Assembly (NCBI RefSeq): GCF_011759365.1
Contig: NZ_JAARLZ010000003.1
Location: 186,001 to 250,000 of the forward strand
Source of the DNA: Luteibacter anthropi
Lineage (GTDB): Bacteria > Pseudomonadota > Gammaproteobacteria > Xanthomonadales > Rhodanobacteraceae
DNA: 64,000 bases
Direction: 5' to 3'
In this document: piece after piece, positions 25,311 to 32,763 of the stretch
Position numbering within the stretch: the first letter of the stretch is position 1
How the letters are laid out: each line of letters opens with the position of its first letter
The notes under the pieces: model-generated
What the model was told of the DNA's origin: nothing
What the model saw: only the letters and a program-made list of their open reading frames with translations
Database searches by the model: none
Made by a program: the position numbers and the translations under genes

Positions 25311-27341
25311 ATGCGTCACGTCCTGCTGACCGCCGCCCTGGCGGCCGCCTGGTTCTCCACGCCAGCACTCGCCGTCGATACGGGGGCATCCCCGCCGCTC
25401 ATTGATCGCACGGCCCTTTTCGGCAACCCGAGCCGGGTTGCCGCCAAGCTCAGCCCGGATGGCAAGTGGCTGGCCTGGATCGCGCCGAACAAGGGTGTGC
25501 TCAACCTGTGGGTGGCACCGGTGGATCACCCCACCCAGGGCCACGCACTCACCGACGAGACGAAGCGCCCCATCCGACAGTACCTCTGGGCGCCGGATTC
25601 CTCTGCCCTTCTGTTCATCAACGACAAGGGCGGCGATGAAAACTTCCTGCTGTACAAGGTCGGCGTCACGGACCACAAGCAGCAGTCGCTCACGCCGTTT
25701 GAAAAGACGCGCGTGGAAATCGTGGGCACGAGCGAGCACATCAAGGATCGCATCCTCGTCGGCATCAACAACCGTGATGCGCGCTGGCACGATGTGTACA
25801 GCCTCGACGTCGCCAGCGGCAAGCTGACGAAGGTGTTCGAGAACCACGGCGATTACGCGGGCTTCGTAGCCGACGACAACCTCGCGCTGCGCATTGCCAT
25901 CCGTTCGCGCCCCGATGGCGGTAACGATTTCTTCCACGTGCAGGGCGACAAGGTCGACGAAAAGCCCTTCAGCAGCGTGGGCCTGGACGACTCGCAGACC
26001 ACCGAGCCCAGTGGCTTCACCAACGATGGCAAGACGCTCTACTGGCTCGACTCGCGTGATCGCGACACGGCGGCGCTAACGAAGCAGGACGTCGCCAGCG
26101 GCAAGACGACGGTGATCGCACAGAACCCCAAGGCGGATATCGGCGGCGTGCTGGCCAATCCGAAGACGGGCGAAGTACAGGCCTATGCGGTGGACTATCT
26201 CAAGAACGAATGGACGGCGCTGGATCCGTCCATCGCCGGCGATCTGGATTTCCTGAAGGCTCAGCTCAAGGGCCAGTTCCAGGTGACCTCGCGCACGGAC
26301 GCCGACGACGTGTGGACCGTGAACGTCGATCCGGTGAACGCGCCGGATACCACCTACCTCTACCAGCGCGCCGGCAAGAAACTCACCAAGCTCTTCGTCA
26401 GCCGCCCCGAACTGGAAAAAGCCACGCTCTCGCCGATGTATCCGCGCGAGATCGCATCGCGGGATGGCCTCACCCTGGTGTCCTACCTCACCCTGCCCGC
26501 CGGCAGCGACAGCAAGCATCCGGGCGTGCCCGATCATCCGCTGCCACTGGTGCTGTTTGTCCACGGTGGCCCGTGGGCCCGCGACAACTACGGCTACAAC
26601 CGCTATCACCAGTGGCTCGCCAATCGCGGCTATGCCGTGCTGTCGGTGAATTACCGGGGCTCCACCGGCTTCGGCAAACGCTTCATCTCGGCAGGCGACC
26701 TGCAATGGGGCAGGAAGATGCACGACGACCTGCTCGACGCCGTGAAGTGGGCCGTCGACCAGAAGATCACCTCGCCCGAGCAGGTGGCCATCATGGGCGG
26801 CTCCTATGGCGGCTATGCCACCCTCGCCGGCCTCACCTTCACGCCGGACACCTTCGCCTGCGGCGTGGATATCGTGGGTCCGTCGAACCTGCAGACCCTG
26901 CTGAAGACGATTCCGCCCTACTGGGAAGCCGGCAAGGTGCAGTTCTACAAGCGCATGGGCGACCCGACCACGGAAGCCGGCCGCCAACTGCTGCAGGAGC
27001 GCTCGCCGCTGAACAAGGCCGACGCGATCAAGAAGCCCCTGCTCATCGGCCAGGGCGCCAACGATCCGCGCGTGAACCAGGCCGAATCCGACCAGATCGT
27101 GAAGGCGATGGACGCGAAGCACATTCCGGTGACCTATGTGCTGTTCCCCGACGAAGGCCACGGCTTTGCGCGCCCGGAGAACAATATCGCCTTCAACGCC
27201 GTGGCCGAGCAGTTCCTCGGCAAATGCCTCGGTGGCCGCAGCGAGCCGATCGGCAATGCGCTCAAGGCATCCACCGCAAAGGTGCCGCATGGCGCGTCCT
27301 TCGTGCCCGGGCTGGAACAGGCGCTGGGTAACGGGAAGTGA
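25311..27341 (+). CDS. Exported S9-family prolyl-oligopeptidase-type peptidase
   Basis: The 676-residue precursor has a signal peptide (about 1-22, ALA-VDT), a beta-propeller region (about 30-380) and a C-terminal alpha/beta-hydrolase peptidase domain. The triad is visible: Ser498 in GGSYGGYA, Asp585 in GANDPRVNQ and His617 in DEGHGFA. Such enzymes cleave oligopeptides, often dipeptidyl or acylaminoacyl, in the periplasm. The ATG at 25311 has GGAGGGG upstream; the longer frame overlaps the receptor stop and is rejected. It probably follows the TonB receptor in an operon for peptide use. Confidence 0.9.
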   Translation: MRHVLLTAALAAAWFSTPALAVDTGASPPLIDRTALFGNPSRVAAKLSPDGKWLAWIAPNKGVLNLWVAPVDHPTQGHALTDETKRPIRQYLWAPDSSALLFINDKGGDENFLLYKVGVTDHKQQSLTPFEKTRVEIVGTSEHIKDRILVGINNRDARWHDVYSLDVASGKLTKVFENHGDYAGFVADDNLALRIAIRSRPDGGNDFFHVQGDKVDEKPFSSVGLDDSQTTEPSGFTNDGKTLYWLDSRDRDTAALTKQDVASGKTTVIAQNPKADIGGVLANPKTGEVQAYAVDYLKNEWTALDPSIAGDLDFLKAQLKGQFQVTSRTDADDVWTVNVDPVNAPDTTYLYQRAGKKLTKLFVSRPELEKATLSPMYPREIASRDGLTLVSYLTLPAGSDSKHPGVPDHPLPLVLFVHGGPWARDNYGYNRYHQWLANRGYAVLSVNYRGSTGFGKRFISAGDLQWGRKMHDDLLDAVKWAVDQKITSPEQVAIMGGSYGGYATLAGLTFTPDTFACGVDIVGPSNLQTLLKTIPPYWEAGKVQFYKRMGDPTTEAGRQLLQERSPLNKADAIKKPLLIGQGANDPRVNQAESDQIVKAMDAKHIPVTYVLFPDEGHGFARPENNIAFNAVAEQFLGKCLGGRSEPIGNALKASTAKVPHGASFVPGLEQALGNGK

Positions 27342-27346
27342 TGGAC

Positions 27347-27380
27347 GCGAAGGCCCCTGGCATATGCCAGGGGCCTTCGC
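27347..27380 (+). terminator. Perfect palindromic terminator after the S9 peptidase gene
   Basis: GCGAAGGCCCCTGGCAT at 27347-27363 is followed directly by its exact reverse complement at 27364-27380. It ends transcription of the receptor/peptidase pair; no long T-run follows. Confidence 0.7.
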
Positions 27381-27416
27381 TCAACAAGCATCAGCATCTT
27401 GATTATGATCGGCGGC

Positions 27417-28139
27417 ATGTCCCGTTCCGAACGACTCCTCGATTTACTGCAAGTACTCCGGCGCCGTAAACGCCCTATCAGCGGACAGAAGCTTGCCGCC
27501 GACATGGGCATCAGCCTGCGCACTCTTTATCGCGATATCGCCAGCCTCCAGGCGCAAGGCGCCCCCATCGAAGGCGAAGCCGGCATCGGCTACGTCCTGC
27601 GCCCCGGGTTCATGCTGCCACCCTTGATGTTCGGCTCCGCCGAACTGGATGCCCTCGTGCTGGGCATGCGCCTCGTCCTTGATCGCGGCGATCCCGACCT
27701 GGCCAAGGGAGCAGAGAACACCCTGGCAAAAATCGCAGCCGTGCTGCCGCCCGACCTGCGCCAGGAGCTGGAAAGCTCGGCGCTGCTGGTGGGCAACAGT
27801 CTGAAGGCACCGGCCGATACGATTGATGCCCGTGTGCTTCGCGATGCCCTTCGGCTCGAACGCAAGATCGAGATCACTTACGAAGGACCGGACGGCAGGC
27901 AATCGAGGCGCGTGGTCTGGCCCTTTGCCATCGCCTATTTCCGGCAGTCCCACGTGCTGATGTGCTGGTGCGAATGGCGGGACGACTTTCGCAGCTTCCG
28001 CACCGATCGAATCACGTCGGTAGCCCTGCTAGGGGATCGGTACCCCAGGCGCAAACAGGCGCTTCTCAAGGCCTGGCGGCAGACGGACGACGTCGCAGGT
28101 AAAACGATACTGTCAGAAACTGACACGGACTGGACCTAG
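27417..28139 (+). CDS. YafY-type HTH/WYL-domain transcriptional regulator (copy 1)
   Basis: The 240-residue protein has an N-terminal HTH_11/DeoR-like HTH (SERLLDLLQVLRRRKRPISG, then MGISLRTLYRDIASLQAQGA) and a WYL domain (about 135-225, including KIEITYEGPDGRQSRRVVWP and SFRTDRI). The sensor motif that usually reads WYL is WCEW-type here. A shorter ATG at 27417 is preferred to one at 27399. Its 3' end contains the palindrome TGTCAG-AAA-CTGACA, 48 bp before the VOC gene. A second YafY/VOC pair with nearly the same site lies at 49.8-51.1 kb. Confidence 0.85.
   Translation: MSRSERLLDLLQVLRRRKRPISGQKLAADMGISLRTLYRDIASLQAQGAPIEGEAGIGYVLRPGFMLPPLMFGSAELDALVLGMRLVLDRGDPDLAKGAENTLAKIAAVLPPDLRQELESSALLVGNSLKAPADTIDARVLRDALRLERKIEITYEGPDGRQSRRVVWPFAIAYFRQSHVLMCWCEWRDDFRSFRTDRITSVALLGDRYPRRKQALLKAWRQTDDVAGKTILSETDTDWT
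28111..28125 (+). promoter_or_regulatory. Palindromic operator candidate for YafY copy 1
   Basis: TGTCAG-AAA-CTGACA is a perfect 6-bp-arm palindrome inside the end of the YafY-type gene and 47 bp before the VOC gene. A 12-of-15 match (TGACAG-GAA-CTGGCA) sits upstream of the other VOC gene at 50595. Confidence 0.6.
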
Positions 28140-28172
28140 AGTGGGGCCTCATTCCTCCGGGCCGCCCCAAAC

Positions 28173-28541
28173 ATGAAATTCGCCTCCGTTCGTATAGCCA
28201 CCCGCCAGTTCGAAAAACTTCTCGCCTTCTATCAGGCCATGTCCTGCGTCGAGCCCCGGCGCCTGGCCGATGGCTTTGCCGAAATCCCTTTCGACGGTGC
28301 CGTGCTGGCCATCAGCGATGAATCCCTGATCCAGCTTTATAACAACGGGCTGGCCGTGGCCGCCAGCAATCGTTCGGCGATCCTGGAATTCCAGGTGGAT
28401 GACGTCGAAGCCGTGCTGTCGCGGGTTGATCGCGCCAGCGTCGCGATGCCGGTGACGGTCATGCCCTGGGGGAATACGTCGCTCTTGCTTCTTGATCCGG
28501 ATGGGAACCTGGTGAACGTCTTTTCCAGGCCATCGAACTGA
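28173..28541 (+). CDS. VOC-superfamily protein (glyoxalase/bleomycin-resistance fold), YafY-linked
   Basis: This 122-residue protein has a single glyoxalase-fold unit: the N-terminal MKFASVRIATRQFEKLLAFY strand-helix, LEFQVDDVEAVL in the middle and the closing TSLLLLDPDGNLVNVFS typical of VOC proteins. Metal ligands are incomplete, so it may bind or modify small molecules rather than be a glyoxalase. It lies 33 bp after the YafY-type regulator and has that regulator's candidate operator upstream, so it is probably its target. Confidence 0.8.
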   Translation: MKFASVRIATRQFEKLLAFYQAMSCVEPRRLADGFAEIPFDGAVLAISDESLIQLYNNGLAVAASNRSAILEFQVDDVEAVLSRVDRASVAMPVTVMPWGNTSLLLLDPDGNLVNVFSRPSN

Positions 28542-28584
28542 CGGCCACCGATGATGCGCCCCGGCACATGCCGGGGATGCTCCA

Positions 28585-29271
28585 TCAAAGAGCAGCATCC
28601 AGTGCGGCTTCACAATGAATCAAGGTGGTGTCGAAGACCGGCACCGCCACATTGCCCTGATTCAGCAACATGCCCACCTCGGTACAACCAAGGATGATGC
28701 CATCCGCACCGCGCTGGACCAGACGGTCCGCGATCGCCACATAGGTGCTGCGACTGTCTTCGTCCACGATGCCCAGGCAAAGCTGCTCGTAGATGATCCG
28801 GTGGGTCTGCGACCTGTCGTTCGCGTCAGGCACGATCGGTGCAAGACCGGCAGCGATGAGACGATCAAGATAGAACGACTGCTCCATGGTGAAGGCTGTC
28901 GCCATCAGCCCCGGTCGCCGAAGACCGGTGCGGAGGATACGTGAAGCCGTAGCGTCCGCGATATGCAGGAGCTGGATATCCACGCCCCGCATCATTGGCT
29001 CCGCCAGCTTGTGCATGGTGTTCGTCGCCAGGACAAGCAACTCCGCGCCGCCCCTTTGCAGCGCCCGTGCCTCCTGGTTCAACAGCTGGCCGGCATCATC
29101 CCACCGACCGGCCATCTGCAACGCCTCGATCGCGGCAAAATCCAGGGAGCGGATGAGAAGCTGCGGCGAATGCAGGCCACCGAGGCGTTCGGCAGTGATC
29201 CTGCAAAGTTCGCGATAGTAGATCTGCGTGGAAGCCGCAGACATACCGCCGAGGATACCGATGGTCTTCAC
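28585..29271 (-). CDS. Aspartate/glutamate racemase family protein (YgeA-like)
   Basis: This 228-residue cytosolic protein starts with GTG (GGAGGG 6 bases upstream). The family hallmarks are IGILGGMSAAST, the first catalytic motif ATNTMHK around 81-87 and the second GCTEVGML around 195. The first motif has Thr rather than the usual Cys, as in E. coli YgeA, whose Thr/Cys pair is reported for an L-Asp/L-Glu racemase. The role may be D-amino-acid supply or turnover. It is the last conserved gene before an AT-richer accessory patch. Confidence 0.83.
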   Translation of the reverse strand: MKTIGILGGMSAASTQIYYRELCRITAERLGGLHSPQLLIRSLDFAAIEALQMAGRWDDAGQLLNQEARALQRGGAELLVLATNTMHKLAEPMMRGVDIQLLHIADATASRILRTGLRRPGLMATAFTMEQSFYLDRLIAAGLAPIVPDANDRSQTHRIIYEQLCLGIVDEDSRSTYVAIADRLVQRGADGIILGCTEVGMLLNQGNVAVPVFDTTLIHCEAALDAAL

Positions 29272-29306
29272 GCATATCCCTCCGTTCGAGTAAAACTAGC
29301 GATGCA

Positions 29307-29927
29307 TCACCTTAGCGTGTTGTTTATCGGAATAGCGAAAGTAAAGGGCTTCCGAATCTCTGCGGGATCACCCTTGCTGACGTATTCGCCCGTCACGACA
29401 AGTTTCCCCGCATCGCTCCGGAAATTTTCGGCACCATCGTAGACAAAGACTGTATGTGCTCCAGCGCTTGCCGTTACCTTGACCAGATCATTCGATTCAA
29501 TACGACCGGCACCCTGATCCAGCTTTGCGATGCTGATAAGAGTCTGCGACATGACGGGTGTGGCATTCGTATCTGATTGTATGAGAGCGTAAATGGCCCC
29601 GCCTTCCGCTACGCAATGCGATGCGCGATTTTGATACCAGCCCGCATGCAAAGGAATCGAAGTTAACCAGCGCAGCGTATGCGTTTTGCTATCTTCGATA
29701 TAGACGTAAGCTCTCTCATTAGAGTGCTCACTGTCAGAAGTTGCCCCCACGACACAACTCAAGCCGCCACCGACATTTGTCGTGGCATATGACTGAAAAT
29801 GGGCCGGAACCTTCGCAGCGTTACTGGTGAGCGGCACTCCGACGAGTAAGACCAGAGCCAGGCGAGTGAGTTCGTTGCAACGTGTTGCGCTTGAGGCAAG
29901 CATTGAACGGAGAAATTGCTCAGCCAT
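29307..29927 (-). CDS. Exported protein of unknown function, paralogue of the gene at 30394-31002
   Basis: This 206-residue precursor has a signal-like N-terminus (LALVLLVGVPLTSNA-AKV). I do not recognise the family. It shares with the product at 30394-31002 the blocks AHFQSY, QNRA-HC, YALIQ-DT and a C-terminal GEY/GQY region, plus two conserved cysteines (LSCVVG; SHCVA) that could form a disulphide. The ATG at 29927 has GGAG 6 bases upstream. It is 55 bp downstream of the small glucosaminidase gene in the same direction. A periplasmic immunity-like role is my inference. Confidence 0.65.
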   Translation of the reverse strand: MAEQFLRSMLASSATRCNELTRLALVLLVGVPLTSNAAKVPAHFQSYATTNVGGGLSCVVGATSDSEHSNERAYVYIEDSKTHTLRWLTSIPLHAGWYQNRASHCVAEGGAIYALIQSDTNATPVMSQTLISIAKLDQGAGRIESNDLVKVTASAGAHTVFVYDGAENFRSDAGKLVVTGEYVSKGDPAEIRKPFTFAIPINNTLR

Positions 29928-29982
29928 TAATAGCTCCATGAAGTTTCAGGGATGCCGTAGTGTCACAGTGAGACATCATCGG

Positions 29983-30375
29983 TTATATAGCTGCAGATTC
30001 TTTCTCCAGATCGCCCCTCACGCCAGGATCGTAGAGCCCTGCTTTTTCATAACGGCGATTCTCCGCCAGAAATTTTGCACGATCGGCCATCGATTCGGCG
30101 TAGGATTCGCATACGCGAAACTTCTCCTTTGACATGTAAATTTTACTCAAACTCTTTTCTTGCTCAGGAACGTTGAATTCGGCAGTCTTTCCATGCCAGC
30201 CAGCATCGGCCTTTATGTTGTAGAGATTGTTAGTACCGGGAAGAACTTTTTGACCCCAGCCTGTTTCTAACGCGGCCTGTGCAAGCACCAGCTCTAGCGA
30301 CGACCCTGTTTCGTCAGAAATCTTTTTGGCACCTGGATAAATGTCGGCAACAAACTGCTGCTGCGGGGTGGCCAT
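29983..30375 (-). CDS. Small glucosaminidase-domain protein (FlgJ/Auto-like peptidoglycan hydrolase)
   Basis: This 130-residue protein consists almost wholly of a glucosaminidase domain: FVADIYPGAKKISDETG, the catalytic Glu37 in AALETGWGQKV, NNLYNIKADAGWHG and FRVCESYAESMADRAKFL. It has no signal peptide, and the domain ends abruptly at KESAAI, where relatives continue with an AGYATDP-type stretch, so the C-terminus is probably truncated. It has an excellent ribosome site (AAGGAG, 8 bases). It lies between two genes for related exported proteins. It could be a cell-wall-degrading effector or a phage-derived lysozyme. Confidence 0.75.
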   Translation of the reverse strand: MATPQQQFVADIYPGAKKISDETGSSLELVLAQAALETGWGQKVLPGTNNLYNIKADAGWHGKTAEFNVPEQEKSLSKIYMSKEKFRVCESYAESMADRAKFLAENRRYEKAGLYDPGVRGDLEKESAAI

Positions 30376-30393
30376 ATTTACTCTCCTTGTTAA

Positions 30394-31002
30394 TTAGGGT
30401 GTGGCAGGCGCAGGACTGGCTGTGAAGGGCTTGCGCACTTCCGGATTATCGAGATTGAAGTACTGGCCCGTTACCACGATCTTTCCATTTTCGCGCCGGA
30501 AATTCTCGGGGCCACCGTCCACCCACGTGGACGGCCTACGCCCAGCCTCCTTGGCTATTACATTTTCAGTTGACTCAATCTGTCCTGTTGCCTCATCAAG
30601 CGTTACAACATCGACGAAGGTCTGTGATGTTGCCTGAAAGGATGAGGTATCTGTCTGAATAAGAGCGTAAACCTTCTTATCCCCAGCCAAGCAATGCGTC
30701 GCTCGATTCTGGTAATCATTCGGCCGCAGAGGAATTTTGGTGACCCAACGTATCTCGTGGGTTGTAAGGTCGATTAGATAAACGAAGGCCCGACCATTTA
30801 AACCCTCCTGTGTTGTATTACCAACGATGCAGCGAAGCTTATTCCCTATGTCGGTCATGGAATACGACTGAAAGTGAGCTGGCATCTTCACCGTTTTGCT
30901 TTCGATTGGTGAAATGCAAACAAAGGTCGCCACAGCGACGGATAAAACCGTTCGATACAGTGCGCGCAACGTGGTTCGCCGCCGAGTGCTTTTTTTAATC
31001 AT
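30394..31002 (-). CDS. Exported protein of unknown function, paralogue of the gene at 29307-29927
   Basis: The 202-residue precursor has a very basic N-terminus (MIKKSTRRRTTLRALYR) and a hydrophobic stretch ending near ISPIES-KTV, so it is probably exported. I do not recognise a domain. It aligns along its length with the other exported protein (MPAHFQSYSMTDIG; DYQNRATHCLAG; VYALIQTDTSS; GQIEST). A strong AAGGAG lies 6 bases before the ATG. It is first in a three-gene run with the glucosaminidase gene 18 bp downstream, so one promoter in 31003-31200 probably serves all three. Confidence 0.68.
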   Translation of the reverse strand: MIKKSTRRRTTLRALYRTVLSVAVATFVCISPIESKTVKMPAHFQSYSMTDIGNKLRCIVGNTTQEGLNGRAFVYLIDLTTHEIRWVTKIPLRPNDYQNRATHCLAGDKKVYALIQTDTSSFQATSQTFVDVVTLDEATGQIESTENVIAKEAGRRPSTWVDGGPENFRRENGKIVVTGQYFNLDNPEVRKPFTASPAPATP

Positions 31003-31497
31003 GATCAGCTCCTTGAGTTCCTGGGGATATCCGTTACGCAGGTTCGAGGCTATCGGTTATAGCGGTACGCGATGGCGTTGGATAGCGGCTCTTGTTGCCG
31101 ACCGATATCTGTCGAACATGCCCGTCATCGGAACAGTTTCGCCGTAGGGGCACCATGGTTTAGCTTCTCGGAGGAGGCATGCCGCGAACCGCTATCCAAG
31201 CCGAGCTGGTGTACTACTCCATCTGCGCCTCAGAGACCAGGCGATCGAGCAGAATTTTCATGTCTTGCCTGTGTCGCGAGGTTGGAATGGACTCTCGTGA
31301 TCTCCGATCGCCAGCACGGCTATGGCAAGCACTTTCTTCACGAGGTATTACGAATCGAGCGAAAGGCAATGGCCGATGGAGCTCGTGAACAAATCGAATG
31401 CCTCTGGCTGAACACACAGGCACGGGATTCTATGCGGCAGCCCACCCCGCACAACGACGCCAGGCGAGGCCTGAAACAGACAGACTTTACGCTATGG
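31003..31497. other. Non-coding accessory stretch between the exported-protein operon and tRNA-Ser
   Basis: About 500 bp without a credible gene. Codon use in the open frames is unlike the flanks and no motif is recognisable. An 11-bp inverted repeat (TTGGATAGCGG at 31078-31088, CCGCTATCCAA at 31189-31199) might be the remains of a small mobile element. The promoter of the leftward operon should lie near 31003-31080. Confidence 0.45.
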
Positions 31498-31530
31498 GAA
31501 AAAACAAAGCCCCGCACATGGGCGGGGCTT
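31498..31530 (-). terminator. Terminator of tRNA-Ser
   Basis: On the minus strand AAGCCCCGC, a 6-base loop and GCGGGGCTT (31530 to 31507) are followed by TGTTTTTT. This is a classical Rho-independent terminator for the tRNA gene. Confidence 0.85.
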
Positions 31531-31547
31531 CGTAAATCACTGAATAA

Positions 31548-31637
<90 letters not shown>

Positions 31638-31782
31638 GCAGGGTCGACGGCGGGCTGGGTGGCCTGCCGAGTCGGCAATCATAATGGGTCCGTCGCGCCG
31701 TGACAACAGGCTTTTGTTGCGGCATCCTGCCCGGGCATTCCCGGGCCCTTTCCCGCCCGATTACCCGCATCCCAAGGCCCAC

Positions 31783-32487
31783 ATGATCGAGTTCGGACAC
31801 GGCACGCACACGGGGCTTCGCCGCCTGCGCAACGAGGACACCTACTATGCGGACGCCTCCCTGGGGCTGTTCCTGGTGGTGGACGGCATGGGCGGCCACC
31901 GGCATGGCGAGGTGGCCTCGGCCACGGCCCGCGATGGCGTGGTGGCCCAGGTCAGCGCCGGGCAGTCGCTGGTGGATGCGATCCAGCGGGTCAACGAAGC
32001 CCTGATCGCCCGGTCCAGCGGGCTGGCCGAGTCGCGGCCCATGGGCACCACCATCGCCGCGGTGCGGGTGGTGGGACGCCACTACGAAGCCGCCTGGGTG
32101 GGTGACAGCCGGATCTATCGCTGGGATGGCGCTCTGGAGCGCCTGTCGCACGACCATTCCATCGTCGAGGCACTGGTCGAGGCCGGCGAGCTGACGGAAG
32201 CCCAGGCGCGCGTGCATCCGCAGCGAAGCGTTCTGACCCAGGCACTGGGGATCACCCTGCCCGACCAGCTTCATATCGGCCTGGCGCGGGGCGAGCTGCG
32301 CCCGGGTGCGCGGCTGTTGCTGTGTACGGACGGGCTTACCGATGAAGTGGCCGACGAGCGTATCGATGCGGTCGTGTCGCGCGGTGACATCGGTGCGCAG
32401 GAGTGCGTGGATCAGCTGCTGTTGCAGGCACTCAACGGCAGTGCGCGGGACAACATCACGGCGATTCTTTTGCGCGCCGCTGCGTGA
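31783..32487 (+). CDS. PP2C-family serine/threonine protein phosphatase
   Basis: This 234-residue cytosolic PP2C-type phosphatase is of the PppA/Stp1 bacterial group. Motifs in order: GLRRLRNEDTYY (metal-binding Asp), LFLVVDGMGGHRHGEVAS, GTTIAAVRV, AAWVGDSRIYRW, LTQALG, LLLCTDGLTDEV and the final ARDNITAILL (metal-binding Asp). Such proteins dephosphorylate Ser/Thr kinase targets, often beside type VI secretion genes or FHA proteins; no such partners are in this window. The ATG at 31783 is where family members begin; the frame is open upstream across tRNA-Ser, which is not coding. Confidence 0.88.
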   Translation: MIEFGHGTHTGLRRLRNEDTYYADASLGLFLVVDGMGGHRHGEVASATARDGVVAQVSAGQSLVDAIQRVNEALIARSSGLAESRPMGTTIAAVRVVGRHYEAAWVGDSRIYRWDGALERLSHDHSIVEALVEAGELTEAQARVHPQRSVLTQALGITLPDQLHIGLARGELRPGARLLLCTDGLTDEVADERIDAVVSRGDIGAQECVDQLLLQALNGSARDNITAILLRAAA

Positions 32488-32549
32488 CACGAGGCTGGTC
32501 ACGTTGTGATCAGTGTGATGCAACGTGTTGACGTGAAAGCGTGGATCGG

Positions 32550-32755
32550 GGTTATCCACATGGTTATGCAGGGCGTATCCACATTCCGTGTGGATAACGT
32601 GGTCGCCATTGGCGGTCGCCGACGAGGTCGGCTCCTACAGGGGCGCGCCAGGTGATCATGGATTGACCAGCGTAATGCAAGGCTTTGTTGCGAAAGACTG
32701 CTTTGCGGTTATCCACATGCTTATGCAGTGCGTATCCACATTCCGTGTGGATAAC
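32550..32755. repeat. Duplicated DnaA-box array (two 49-bp units)
   Basis: Units at 32550-32598 and 32707-32755 match at 47 of 49 bases, period 157 bp. Each holds TTATCCACA (32552, 32709), GTATCCACA (32575, 32732) and the inverted TGTGGATAA (32589, 32746): four perfect DnaA boxes (TTATNCACA) and two with one mismatch. The array fills most of the 276-bp gap between the PP2C gene and dnaQ. It is not near dnaA. Confidence 0.8.
32614..32641. repeat. Half-copy of a REP-like repeat (GTCGGCTCCTACAG type)
   Basis: GGTCGCCGACGAGGTCGGCT followed by CCTACAG is one arm of the same element as at 11065-11147. It separates the two DnaA-box units, so it may have been involved in their duplication. Confidence 0.6.
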
Positions 32756-32763
32756 CACGGATG

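Noticed and set aside
27399-27416. Earlier ATG at 27399 for YafY copy 1.
   Set aside because: It adds a non-conserved MIMIGG before the conserved SRSERLLDLL start; 27417 fits family members better, though neither has a strong ribosome site.
31078-31199. An 11-bp inverted repeat (TTGGATAGCGG/CCGCTATCCAA) as the ends of an insertion sequence.
   Set aside because: Only about 100 bp lie between the arms, there is no transposase and no target duplication is visible; at most a decayed miniature element.
32550-32755. The DnaA-box cluster as the chromosomal replication origin.
   Set aside because: No dnaA, dnaN, recF, gyrB, rpmH or parAB genes are near and no AT-rich unwinding element adjoins it; an off-origin DnaA-binding site is more likely.
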